Source of the DNA: Azonexus sp.
GTDB lineage: Bacteria > Pseudomonadota > Gammaproteobacteria > Burkholderiales > Rhodocyclaceae
Reading direction: 5' to 3'
Assembly (NCBI GenBank): GCA_030691385.1
Contig: JAUYEI010000081.1
Coordinates: 1 to 64,000, forward strand
Length of the DNA stretch: 64,000 nt
The notes beneath the pieces are model-generated. The model ran no database searches, was not told the DNA's origin, and saw only the letters and a program-made list of their open reading frames with translations. Shown here in pieces: positions 9,451-16,766 of the stretch. Numbering within the stretch: the first letter of the stretch is position 1; the number at the start of each line of letters is the position of its first letter. Both the position numbers and the translations under genes were made by a program.

Positions 9451-10287
9451 ATGAAAAAGAATCTCGTTTCCCTGGCAGTCTTTGGCGCCTTCGTCGCGCT
9501 CGGTTCGCAAACAGCCATCGCCGCACCGGACTGGAACAAGGCGGCCAAGAGCACGATCCACGTTTTCCACCCGGGTGCTGCACCGATCGAGTGGCTGCAG
9601 GGTAAGGGCGAGCACAGCGGTGCTGCCGGTATGAAAAAGGGTGAGACCTGCGCCGGCTGCCACGTCGAGGACGGCAAGCTGAGTCTTGACCTGAAGCGTC
9701 TGGCCAGCAAGGAGTTGGAGCCCAAGGGCGCGCCCAAGTCGATGAGCTATCCGGTTACCGTGCAGTCCGCTTTCGACGCTACTAATCTTTACGTTCGCCT
9801 GACCTTCAAGGCGCCGGCGGGCAGTTTCGACAAGTCCGACAAGGATAACGAAGTCAAGGCCACCCTGATCTTCCCGAACGACAAGGTGCCGCTGGCTGAC
9901 CTGGCCGGCTGCTGGGCGGCCTGCCACGAAGACGCCAAGGGCATGCCGAAGGGCAAGGACAACAAGACCAAGCACGTCTCTGCCGGCGCCATGGATCTGA
10001 TGCAGTGGAAGAGCAGCGGCAAGTCGGCCGATGGCTACGTTACCGACAAGCGCAGCATGGAAGGTGGCAAGGCCGGCGCGACGGCGGAAGGCGCCAAGGC
10101 GGGCGATACCTACACGGTGACCTTCACCCGCAAGCTGGCTGGCAACGCCGTTCTGGCCCCGGGCAAGGCCGTGCCGTTCGGCATCGCCATCCACGCCGAC
10201 AACGCCGGCGGTCGTTTCCATCACGTTTCCTTCGGCCACACGCTTGGTCTGGGCGCCGACGGCGACGTGAAGGCTGCCAAGCAGTAA
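9451..10287 (+). CDS. Periplasmic haem-binding cytochrome with ethylbenzene dehydrogenase-like domain
   Basis: A 278-residue exported protein whose signal peptide ends near residue 24 (AIA/AP). A c-type site CAGCH occupies residues 67-71. The following region (SYPVTVQSAFDATNLYVRLTF and FGIAIHADNAGGRFHHVSFG) fits the ethylbenzene dehydrogenase-related haem-binding domain that coordinates haem b with Met/Lys-type ligands. A second cysteine pair, CWAACH (154-159), is a CX3CH arrangement and may hold another haem. ATG 9451 follows GGTGGAGATAAGC. Position straight after nirS suggests electron transfer to the reductase or a role in haem d1 handling (inference). Confidence 0.8.
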   Translation: MKKNLVSLAVFGAFVALGSQTAIAAPDWNKAAKSTIHVFHPGAAPIEWLQGKGEHSGAAGMKKGETCAGCHVEDGKLSLDLKRLASKELEPKGAPKSMSYPVTVQSAFDATNLYVRLTFKAPAGSFDKSDKDNEVKATLIFPNDKVPLADLAGCWAACHEDAKGMPKGKDNKTKHVSAGAMDLMQWKSSGKSADGYVTDKRSMEGGKAGATAEGAKAGDTYTVTFTRKLAGNAVLAPGKAVPFGIAIHADNAGGRFHHVSFGHTLGLGADGDVKAAKQ

Positions 10288-10293
10288 AGCAAA

Positions 10294-10644
10294 ATGCCAT
10301 CCGGACTCGTGAAGCATCCCGGATGGCTGTGCCTGAAAAGAGCGCCGCTTGTGCTGGCGCTCTTTTCTTTTTCCGCGCTGGCCGGAGATGTGGTCGAGGT
10401 GCGGATCGAGGGTTACAAATACCTGCCGGCTGAGGCGAGCATCAAGGTCGGTGACAGCGTGCGGTGGACCAATCACGAAAAGCGGACCAGCCACTCCGTG
10501 CTCTTCCCGGCTGAAGGCGGCCTGGAATCCGAGCGGATGTTCCCCGAAGAAAGCTGGCAGCGTCGTTTCGATAAGCCGGGTCGCTACCCCTATCATTGTG
10601 GGCCGCATCCCGAAATGGAAGGGGTCGTCCTTGTTGCTGAATAA
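10294..10644 (+). CDS. Plastocyanin-like cupredoxin
   Basis: A small blue-copper protein of 116 residues with a signal peptide ending near residue 30 (ALA/GD). The type-1 copper ligands are visible as His67 (TSHSVLF), Cys102 and His105 (YHCGPHPE) and Met108. The short Cys-x2-His-x2-Met loop resembles amicyanin/plastocyanin proteins. It sits between the nirS-adjacent cytochrome and the NirC-like cytochrome, so it probably donates electrons to NirS; this is context-based inference. Its last 14 bases overlap the next gene. Confidence 0.88.
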   Translation: MPSGLVKHPGWLCLKRAPLVLALFSFSALAGDVVEVRIEGYKYLPAEASIKVGDSVRWTNHEKRTSHSVLFPAEGGLESERMFPEESWQRRFDKPGRYPYHCGPHPEMEGVVLVAE

Positions 10645-10960
10645 TTCGCCGAGTAATTTCATTTTTGGCCTTTTTTTCCTGTCCACCGTGGGAATGGCCG
10701 CCGAGCCAGAAACCGCACGCCAAAAAGAGCTGGTGCACCTCGTTAGGCAGGATTGCGGCTCCTGCCACGGCATGGCGCTCAAAGGCGGGCTCGGCCCGGC
10801 CTTGTTGCCGGAAACCTTGCGTGACAAGCCAGCCGAGGGGCTGGCGGCGACGATCTACTACGGCCGCCCGGGCACGCCGATGCCGCCGTGGAAAGCCTTC
10901 CTGTCCGAAGCCGAAGCGGCGTGGATAGCCAATAAACTGATGACCCTATTCCCCGAGTGA
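10631..10960 (+). CDS. nirC: NirC-like small cytochrome c with repeat-derived signal peptide
   Basis: Small monohaem cytochrome, 109 residues if it starts at TTG 10631, with GGAAGGGG seven bases upstream. CGSCH lies at residues 42-46, followed by GMALKGGLGPALLP and PGTPMPPWKAFLSEAEAAWI, where the Met of MPPW is the likely sixth ligand. No ATG is suitable: the first in-frame one (10694) would remove the signal peptide. Residues 9-21 (NFIFGLFFLSTVG), the hydrophobic core of that signal, are encoded by an antisense copy of the 37-bp repeat. NirC relatives donate electrons to NirS or act in d1 synthesis. The start overlaps the cupredoxin gene. Confidence 0.82.
   Translation: MLLNNSPSNFIFGLFFLSTVGMAAEPETARQKELVHLVRQDCGSCHGMALKGGLGPALLPETLRDKPAEGLAATIYYGRPGTPMPPWKAFLSEAEAAWIANKLMTLFPE
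10655..10692 (-). repeat. 37-bp interspersed repeat, copy B, in the nirC signal peptide
   Basis: On the minus strand it reads CCCACGGTGGACAGGAAA, AAAAGGCCAAAAATGAAATT. It matches the consensus at both ends with a few central changes. On the plus strand it codes for the hydrophobic core of the cytochrome's export signal. Confidence 0.8.
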
Positions 10961-10967
10961 GAACGCC

Positions 10968-12131
10968 ATGCGCCTGCTGCTGATCGCCTTGTTCGCCCTG
11001 TTTCTCAACGCCTGTGCCGGGCCGCAACTGCGCGGTACTGGCGATCTCGGCCTGATCATCGAACGGGCCAGCGGCCACGTCACGCTGGTCAACACCACGG
11101 CGCGCCAGCCCTACGCGCGCATCGGCGGCCTCGGCGACCTCTCGCATGCCTCCGCCGTCTATTCGCGCGACGGCCGCTACGCCTTCATCTTCGGCCGCGA
11201 CGGCGGGCTGACCAAGATCGACCTGCTCGAAGCGAAGATCGTCAAGCGCATCATCCAGTCCGGCAACGCCATCGGCGGCTCGATCTCGCAGGACGGCCGC
11301 ATCGTCGTCGCCCAGAACTACACCCCGGGCGGCATCAAGGCTTTCGATGCCGACACGCTGGAACTGCTTTCCGAGGTGCCGGCGGAATTTGCCCCCGGCC
11401 AACTCTCCAAGGTTGTTGGCCTGGCCGATACGGGCGGTAACCGGTTTGCCTACGCGCTGTTCGACGGCGGCGAAATTCGCGTCACCGATTTCAGCAATCC
11501 CAGGCAGCCCACCACCCAGCGTTTTCCGGCCGGTAGCCAGCCCTACGACGGCCTGGTGACGCCGGATGGCCGCTACTTTCTGGCCGGTCTTTTCGGCGAA
11601 GACGGCGTCGCCATGCTTGATCTCTGGCAGCCGGAAAAGGGTGCCAGGAAGATTCTCGAAAACTACGGCCGTGGCCAGGAAAAACTGCCTGTCTTCAAGA
11701 TGCCGCACCTGCGCGGCTGGTCGGTGGCGCAGGGCAAGGCCTACCTGCCGGCGATCGGCCGCCATGAGGTGCTGGTCGTCGATGTCGCGACCTGGAAGGA
11801 AGTCGGCCGCATCCCGGTGCGCGGTCAGCCGGTCTTCGTCATGGCCCGCCCCGACGGCCGGCAGATCTGGGTCAATTTTGCCTTCCCGGACAACGCCAAG
11901 GTCGATGTCATCGACACCCTGGCCGGCAAGGTGGTGCATGCCTTCGAGCCGGGCAAGGGCATCCTGCACATGGAATTCGCCCCGCGCGGCGAGAATGTCT
12001 GGCTCTCGGCGCGCGATGACAACAAGGTTTTGATTTACAACACCGAAAATTTTGCCAAACTGGGAGAAATCCCGGCCGAAAGCCCGTCCGGCATTTTCTT
12101 CACCTCGCGCGCCGTGCGCATCGGATTCTGA
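10968..12131 (+). CDS. nirF: Haem d1 biosynthesis protein NirF (lipoprotein)
   Basis: NirF is a propeller protein structurally related to the NirS d1 domain and needed in the periplasm for a late step of haem d1 formation. The 387-residue product has a lipoprotein signal: hydrophobic residues 2-13, then lipobox LNAC with Cys16. Repeats such as GRYAFIFGRDGGLTKIDLLE, VVAQNYTPGGIKAFDADTL and VWLSARDDNKVLIYNTENF show the propeller. It lies eight bases after nirC and overlaps nirDL by one base (TGATG). Confidence 0.94.
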   Translation: MRLLLIALFALFLNACAGPQLRGTGDLGLIIERASGHVTLVNTTARQPYARIGGLGDLSHASAVYSRDGRYAFIFGRDGGLTKIDLLEAKIVKRIIQSGNAIGGSISQDGRIVVAQNYTPGGIKAFDADTLELLSEVPAEFAPGQLSKVVGLADTGGNRFAYALFDGGEIRVTDFSNPRQPTTQRFPAGSQPYDGLVTPDGRYFLAGLFGEDGVAMLDLWQPEKGARKILENYGRGQEKLPVFKMPHLRGWSVAQGKAYLPAIGRHEVLVVDVATWKEVGRIPVRGQPVFVMARPDGRQIWVNFAFPDNAKVDVIDTLAGKVVHAFEPGKGILHMEFAPRGENVWLSARDDNKVLIYNTENFAKLGEIPAESPSGIFFTSRAVRIGF

Positions 12132-13117
12132 TGGACGCTTTGGCCATGAACAGCAGCAGCCTCGACTTCCAGTTGCTCAACGATTTCCAGCGCGACTTTC
12201 CGCTGGTTTCGGCACCGTTTGCCGAACTGGCGGCGCGCCTCGGCGTCGGCGAGAAGGTCGTTCTCGGCCGGCTCGAAAACCTGCGCCGCGAAGGCAAGAT
12301 ATCCCGGGTCGGCGCCGTCTTTGCTCCGAAGCGCATCGGCGCCTCGACGCTGGCGGCGATGGCCGTACCGCCGGAAAAACTTGAGGCCGTGGCCGCTGTG
12401 GTTAACCGCTTCCCCGAGGTCAATCACAACTACGAACGCGAGCATCGCTACAACCTGTGGTTCGTCGTTACCGCTGCGACCGAAGGGCGCCTGCAGGCCA
12501 GCCTCGGCGCCATCGAGAAGGCGGCCGGCCATCCGCTACTGGCGCTGCCGCTTGAGGAAGAATTCCACATCGACCTCGGTTTCTGCCTGAACGGCGAGAA
12601 GAAAAAAAGCGTTGCCATGGCCCAGCCCGTGCAGCCGGCGGCTTTGATCGGCGAGGCCGAGCGCCGCCTCGTTTCCGTGCTGCAGGAAGGACTGCCGCTG
12701 TTCATCCGGCCCTTCGCCCTGATCGCCGAGCGCGTCGGCGCCTCGGAGCCGGAAGTCCTCGGCCGCATCCGCCGCTGGCTCGAAGAAGGCGCCATCAAAC
12801 GCTTCGGCGTCGTCGTCCGCCACCACGAACTCGGCTACCGGGCCAACGCCATGCTGGTTCACGACATTCCGGACGAGCAGGTCAGCGAGATTGGTCGCGC
12901 CCTGGCCGAAGAACCGGCCGTTACGCTGTGCTACCGCCGGCCGCGCCGCCTGCCCGACTGGCCGTACAACCTGTTCTGCATGATCCACGGCCGCGAACGC
13001 GGCGAAGTCGAAACCATCATCGCCGACTTGCGACAACGCCACGGCCTTGAAACGGCTGCCCACGAGGTGCTTTTCTCGCTGACCCGCTTCAAGCAGAACG
13101 GCGCGCGCTATGCGTGA
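12131..13117 (+). CDS. nirDL: Sirohaem decarboxylase NirD-NirL fusion
   Basis: NirD, NirL, NirG and NirH are Lrp/AsnC-like proteins that together decarboxylate sirohaem to 12,18-didecarboxysirohaem. This 328-residue chain contains two such modules: NirD-like residues 1-155 (FQLLNDFQRDFPLV, NHNYEREHRYNLWFV) and NirL-like residues about 180-328 (RLVSVLQEGLPLF, LCYRRPRRLPDWPYNLFCM), joined by a linker rich in Lys and Ala. Fused NirDL is known from Thauera- and Hydrogenobacter-type clusters. It overlaps nirF by one base and nirG by eight, consistent with translational coupling. Confidence 0.93.
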   Translation: MDALAMNSSSLDFQLLNDFQRDFPLVSAPFAELAARLGVGEKVVLGRLENLRREGKISRVGAVFAPKRIGASTLAAMAVPPEKLEAVAAVVNRFPEVNHNYEREHRYNLWFVVTAATEGRLQASLGAIEKAAGHPLLALPLEEEFHIDLGFCLNGEKKKSVAMAQPVQPAALIGEAERRLVSVLQEGLPLFIRPFALIAERVGASEPEVLGRIRRWLEEGAIKRFGVVVRHHELGYRANAMLVHDIPDEQVSEIGRALAEEPAVTLCYRRPRRLPDWPYNLFCMIHGRERGEVETIIADLRQRHGLETAAHEVLFSLTRFKQNGARYA

Positions 13118-13568
13118 GCTTTCCACGGTCGACCGGAAAATTCTCGCAAAATTGCAGGGCGACTTCCCGGTCTGCGAATGCCCCTACGCCGAGGCCGCCG
13201 AGCAACTGGGCATCAGTGAGGAAGAATTGCTGCAGCGGATCGAGTCCCTGCTCGCCGACAAGGTACTGACCCGCTTCGGCCCGATGTTCCAGATCGAGGA
13301 AATGGGCGGCGCCTTCGTGCTGGCCGCCTTGGCTGCCCCCGAGGAGCGCTACGACGAAGTCACGGCGCTGGTCAACGAATTGCCCGCGGTCGCCCACAAC
13401 TATCGCCGGGAACACGCGCTCAACATGTGGTTCGTGCTGGCCACCGAAACGAAGACCGGTATCGCCGAAGCCATCGCCCGCATCGAGCGCGATACCGGCC
13501 TGGCGGTCTACGCCTTCCCCAAGGAGCGCGAATTTTTCGTTGAAATGAAGCTGGAGGCGCGGCTGTGA
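13110..13568 (+). CDS. nirG: Sirohaem decarboxylase subunit NirG
   Basis: A 152-residue AsnC-type protein: N-terminal helix-turn-helix-like part (TVDRKILAKLQGDFPVCECPY), then the RAM-like fold with AHNYRREHALNMWFVLATE, which includes the sirohaem-contacting His and Arg region typical of the D/G branch. It probably pairs with NirH as the second decarboxylase heterodimer. The gene overlaps nirDL by eight bases and nirH by four. Its first codons include sequence resembling the 37-bp repeat, though VDRKIL is also a normal AsnC-family motif. Confidence 0.9.
   Translation: MRELSTVDRKILAKLQGDFPVCECPYAEAAEQLGISEEELLQRIESLLADKVLTRFGPMFQIEEMGGAFVLAALAAPEERYDEVTALVNELPAVAHNYRREHALNMWFVLATETKTGIAEAIARIERDTGLAVYAFPKEREFFVEMKLEARL
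13123..13154 (+). repeat. Possible 37-bp repeat copy K at the nirG start
   Basis: CCACGGTCGACCGGAAAATT followed by CTCGCAAAATTG resembles the consensus. The encoded TVDRKILAKL is also what AsnC-family proteins usually have here, so convergence is possible. Confidence 0.3.
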
Positions 13569-14041
13569 TCGACCACATTGATCGTTCGCTGATCGTCGCC
13601 ACGCAAGGCGGCCTGCCCTTGGTGCCGCGTCCCTATCACGCCATCGCCGAGCAACTCGGGTTGCCGGCCGACGAGGTCATGCGCCGGCTGAAGGCCATGC
13701 TGGAAACCGGCGTCATCCGCCGTATCGGCGTCGTGCCCAATCATTACGCCATCGGCTGGACGGCCAACGGCATGACAGTGTGGGATGTCGCCGACGAGCA
13801 GGTCGACGAACTCGGCGCCCGCATCGGTGCGCTGGATTTCGTCACCCACTGCTACCGCCGTCCGCGCGCCCTGCCGGCCTGGCCGTACAACCTGTTTGCC
13901 ATGGTGCATGGCAGTTCGCGTGAGGAGTGCGCGGCCAAGGCCGGCGAAATCCGAGCCCTGCTCGGCGATGCCTGCCGGGGCAGCGACATTCTCTACTCGA
14001 CGAAAATTTTAAAAAAATCCGGATTGAGGATAGGCGGCTAA
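13565..14041 (+). CDS. nirH: Sirohaem decarboxylase subunit NirH
   Basis: A 158-residue AsnC-type protein of the L/H branch. Visible signatures are LIVATQGGLPLVPRPY at the N-terminus and HCYRRPRALPAWPYNLFAMVHG, closely parallel to the NirL half of NirDL. It is the last gene of the nirS operon, overlaps nirG by four bases, and is followed 18 bases later by a strong terminator. Confidence 0.92.
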   Translation: MIDHIDRSLIVATQGGLPLVPRPYHAIAEQLGLPADEVMRRLKAMLETGVIRRIGVVPNHYAIGWTANGMTVWDVADEQVDELGARIGALDFVTHCYRRPRALPAWPYNLFAMVHGSSREECAAKAGEIRALLGDACRGSDILYSTKILKKSGLRIGG

Positions 14042-14059
14042 ATTTTTCGTCAGGCGGCA

Positions 14060-14089
14060 AAAAGCCCGGTAACGGGTTACCGGGCTTTT
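14060..14089. terminator. Bidirectional terminator between nirH and a PEP-CTERM gene
   Basis: Perfect 14-bp stem AAAAGCCCGGTAAC (14060-14073) with GTTACCGGGCTTTT (14076-14089) and a two-base GG centre. A/T runs on both sides suit termination of the plus-strand nir operon and the convergent minus-strand gene. Confidence 0.9.
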
Positions 14090-14134
14090 GTGTGTCACTG
14101 CGTGCTCTCTTACCGGGCCACCACGGCCCGGCGT

Positions 14135-15634
14135 TTACTTCTGCTTCCGACGACGCGCCGCAAAGCCGATCAGTCCGAGGCCGGCGAGCATCATCGCGTA
14201 GGTTTCGGGTTCCGGCACTGCCGCCAGGCTGTAGACCGTTGTCGTCCCGGATGTTTCGTTGGCGATCGCCAGGTAGCTGATACCGTCCATCGTGTAGGTG
14301 GTCAGACCTTCGGGAGCGAGGTCGCCTGCGGTGACGATCATGTCGAGGAAGGTGACCGCATGTGGATCGGTAACGTCGAAAATCGCTACGGCCCCCTTGA
14401 GCGTACGCTCAAGGCCGATGAAGGCCAGTTGGCGGCCGGCCAGCACGTGCAGGGCCACACCTTCGGGTTCGACGCCCTTGTCGCGACTGCGGCCGTCGTC
14501 GTAGATGCCGCGGGCAGCGGCTTCCTTGTCGAGAATGTTGCCGCTGTCATAGACCAGGTTGCCGTCGGCGTCGCGGATGGAGAAGGAGCGGGCACCGGCG
14601 GCAAACAGATTGCCGGGCGAGGAATCGGTGTTCAAGACCCGCAGGTTGGCGAGGTCGCCGGTGGCGCCGAGGCTGCTGGCGGCAGAGCGGTCGCCGTCGT
14701 CCTCGCGGAAGTCGCCCTCGTTGGCCATGACCACGAAGGTTTTGCCGCCGGCATTGTAGGCGGCGATGCCGTCGGGCATGTAGAGGCCCTTGACGTTGTA
14801 GGAGCCGAAGGAGACGGTGCCATTGTTGAGTGGGTCGATCTGGTTGCCCGGCAGGCTGAAATCCTTGGCGCCCAGGCCGACGATCTTGCTGAAGCTATTG
14901 GTGGACAGATCGAGCACGCCGACCGCGTTGGCCTCCTGCAACGCGACCCAGGCCGTGGTACCGGCAGCATTCACCGTGATGTACTCGGGCTCGTAATTCA
15001 TGCCGGTGTTGGTGCGGATGTTGCTGCCCGTGGTTGCCACGCCGGTCAAGCCGGCGGTGGCGGCGACCGTGCGGGTCGCCATGTCGATGATGCTGACGCT
15101 GCCGGCCGGATCGAGGTTAGCGGGGCCGTAGTTTCGTGGCACCGTGGTACCGATGCGGGTGCCGTAGGTCAAGGGCGTGCCTTCGTTGGCGACCAGCAGC
15201 TTCGATCCGTCGGGCGTGAAAGTCAGCATGTCGGGCAGGGCGCCGACGGTGACACTGCCAGTATTGGCGCGCGTCGTCGTGTTATAGAACTGAACCGTGC
15301 CGAGATTGGTCTTGATCGGCGCTTCGATCGCCAGGGCAGCGACACCGTTATGGATGGCGACACTGTTTATGACGCCGAAGGATCTCGTGTCGATGTGCTG
15401 AATGAGGCTGCCGTTACTGGCATTGAGGATGTCGATGCCAGCAACGCCAGCCACCCACAGGTTGTTGGTGGCAGCATCGAAGGCGGTGATTTCGGAGGTC
15501 TGCCCGCCGGTGGTCGGGGTGGTGCTGTGCGTGAAGGTCCATTGCTTGGTGAAGCTGATGAGCGGGTCAGCGGCTGAGGCAGTAACAGGAATCAGTGCGG
15601 CGGCAATAGCGGCGGCGAGCAGGGTTTTTTTCAT
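14135..15634 (-). CDS. Choice-of-anchor I type beta-propeller protein with PEP-CTERM
   Basis: A 499-residue exported protein with signal peptide MKKTLLAAAIAAALIPVTASA (residues 1-21). The body resembles choice-of-anchor I family propellers (EITAFDAATNNLWVAGVAGI, FTPDGSKLLVANEGTP, ANEGDFREDDGDRS, GVEPEGVALHVLAGRQLAFI). The C-terminus carries a PEP-CTERM sorting signal: VPEPETYAMMLAGL, a short hydrophobic stretch, and basic ARRRKQK. That signal is cut by an exosortase, so the protein is expected on the cell surface or in exopolysaccharide. Its function is unknown. The LPxP-type tail predicts an exosortase elsewhere in the genome. Confidence 0.9.
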   Translation of the reverse strand: MKKTLLAAAIAAALIPVTASAADPLISFTKQWTFTHSTTPTTGGQTSEITAFDAATNNLWVAGVAGIDILNASNGSLIQHIDTRSFGVINSVAIHNGVAALAIEAPIKTNLGTVQFYNTTTRANTGSVTVGALPDMLTFTPDGSKLLVANEGTPLTYGTRIGTTVPRNYGPANLDPAGSVSIIDMATRTVAATAGLTGVATTGSNIRTNTGMNYEPEYITVNAAGTTAWVALQEANAVGVLDLSTNSFSKIVGLGAKDFSLPGNQIDPLNNGTVSFGSYNVKGLYMPDGIAAYNAGGKTFVVMANEGDFREDDGDRSAASSLGATGDLANLRVLNTDSSPGNLFAAGARSFSIRDADGNLVYDSGNILDKEAAARGIYDDGRSRDKGVEPEGVALHVLAGRQLAFIGLERTLKGAVAIFDVTDPHAVTFLDMIVTAGDLAPEGLTTYTMDGISYLAIANETSGTTTVYSLAAVPEPETYAMMLAGLGLIGFAARRRKQK

Positions 15635-15964
15635 GGGTGTCTCGGGGTGTCGGGTGGTTTGGGACGAAATTGGGTAAATCTTCGCAGGATGCTACGTCCT
15701 GCGTGTTACAGCTGATCTGCCGTTCAAGGCGCTGAACATGAGCCGTTCGGCCTATTTCCATCTGCTTGTTCCGGTCCGACTCCCCGGATAAACGAGATTT
15801 ACCGGCTGGACAGTCTAGTGGCCTGCTTCGTCATTGGCGACCAAAGTGAGAGCGCCGAATTTGCCAACCTCGGCAGCAATAGCCGTAGCTATTGCGAGGA
15901 TGAGCAACAACGCCAGGGGCACAAAGGCAAGCTTTCATGGATCGTCAAATTGCGAAGCAGACCA
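15635..15964. other. Intergenic region, 330 bp, with a decayed coding remnant
   Basis: Contains the promoter side of the PEP-CTERM gene and a short minus-strand stretch encoding a hydrophobic export-signal-like peptide (see 15815-15938). No repeat-family copy or RNA gene was recognised. Confidence 0.5.
15815..15938 (-). pseudogene. Possible frameshifted remnant of a small secreted protein
   Basis: From GTG 15922 a 35-codon frame reads a hydrophobic signal (PLALLLILAIATAIAAEVG) then KFGALTLVANDEAGH and a TAG at 15815. An ATG at 15938 begins MKAC in the frame shifted by one base; removing one base would give MKLAFVPLALLLIL. After the TAG the frame continues as TVQPVNLVYPG. This looks like a degraded small secreted-protein gene, but chance cannot be excluded. 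Confidence 0.3.
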
Positions 15965-16621
15965 CTAGGGGCAGGCCCGCATCCGGTTTTCTGCATCGCG
16001 ATAGGATGCCGCCGAGTCGATTTGCTGATGCGCGGCATTGATTCCTTCCTTGAGCCTGTTCAGCAAGCTGGCGAGTTGTTGGTCGGCGCGTTGGCGCAGC
16101 ACGGATTCGGCTTCGCCGATACTCGAAAAATAAGCTGCCTGGCCGAGCGACTGGCGTAGCGCAACCGGCATCAGCCGGGCGCCGATCCTGAGATGGTTGC
16201 GCCAGACGGTGACGTGTTCCTGCTCATGTTCGTCCACGATGCGTCGCCGGCAAGGGTGGGTGCCGAGTTCCCGGGCAAGCATGACCTCGAAGCTGGAAAA
16301 GCCCAGTTTCAGTTGTAGCGAGGGTACGGCGCAGACCCGGCCGTCGTGGTTGCTCAGGGTGCGCACGGAAAGCGCCATGCTGGCAGCCGGTTCGGCCCGC
16401 GTTACGCCCAGGGTGCTGTGGTTCAGGCTGCTGCCCGCCTTGGCAAAGCGCCCCAGGTCGGCCATCCGGACGCCGTCGTCGCGGCTGACCGGCTTGTCCT
16501 CGAAGACGGCAGTGAAATTTGCCTCCGCCGCCAGTTTTTCGCAGCGCGTCTTGAAACTGTCGTTGTCAGCCCCGGAGACAGCGCTGGCAAGCAGGAGCGG
16601 GAGGACAAGGAGGAATTTCAT
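15965..16621 (-). CDS. Predicted secreted protein with HExxH metal-binding motif
   Basis: A 218-residue exported protein starting MKFLLVLPLLLASAVSGAD, with cleavage near residue 17. The central region contains RRRIVDEHEQEHVTVWRNHL, where HEQEH is an HExxH motif of zinc metallopeptidases; the arrangement is reminiscent of DUF922 predicted secreted proteases. The C-terminal third is helical (QSLGQAAYFSSIGEAESVLR). The ATG at 16621 lacks a clear Shine-Dalgarno. Lies downstream of cphA but is separated by a hairpin. Family assignment is tentative. Confidence 0.65.
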   Translation of the reverse strand: MKFLLVLPLLLASAVSGADNDSFKTRCEKLAAEANFTAVFEDKPVSRDDGVRMADLGRFAKAGSSLNHSTLGVTRAEPAASMALSVRTLSNHDGRVCAVPSLQLKLGFSSFEVMLARELGTHPCRRRIVDEHEQEHVTVWRNHLRIGARLMPVALRQSLGQAAYFSSIGEAESVLRQRADQQLASLLNRLKEGINAAHQQIDSAASYRDAENRMRACP

Positions 16622-16714
16622 GCGGCGGGTCTGGTTCAGGCGACAGAGAGATTCTGCATCGGCAATGTGAAATGCTGTTGACGGTGGATCACCGGCAAGT
16701 CCCGAGCTGAATGC

Positions 16715-16741
16715 AGAAAGCCCGGACTGGCCGGGCTTTCT
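16715..16741 (-). terminator. Terminator-like hairpin after cphA
   Basis: Arms AGAAAGCCCGG (16715-16725) and CCGGGCTTTCT (16731-16741) with loop ACTGG. It is placed 26 bases beyond the cphA stop. No long T-run, so possibly only partial termination. Confidence 0.7.
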
Positions 16742-16766
16742 GGGGCTGATGTGCTGCCGGCTGTGA

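Noticed and set aside
16672-16700. TTGACGGTGGATCACCGG as a repeat copy
   Set aside because: Only the ACGGT core matches and the A-rich second half is absent.
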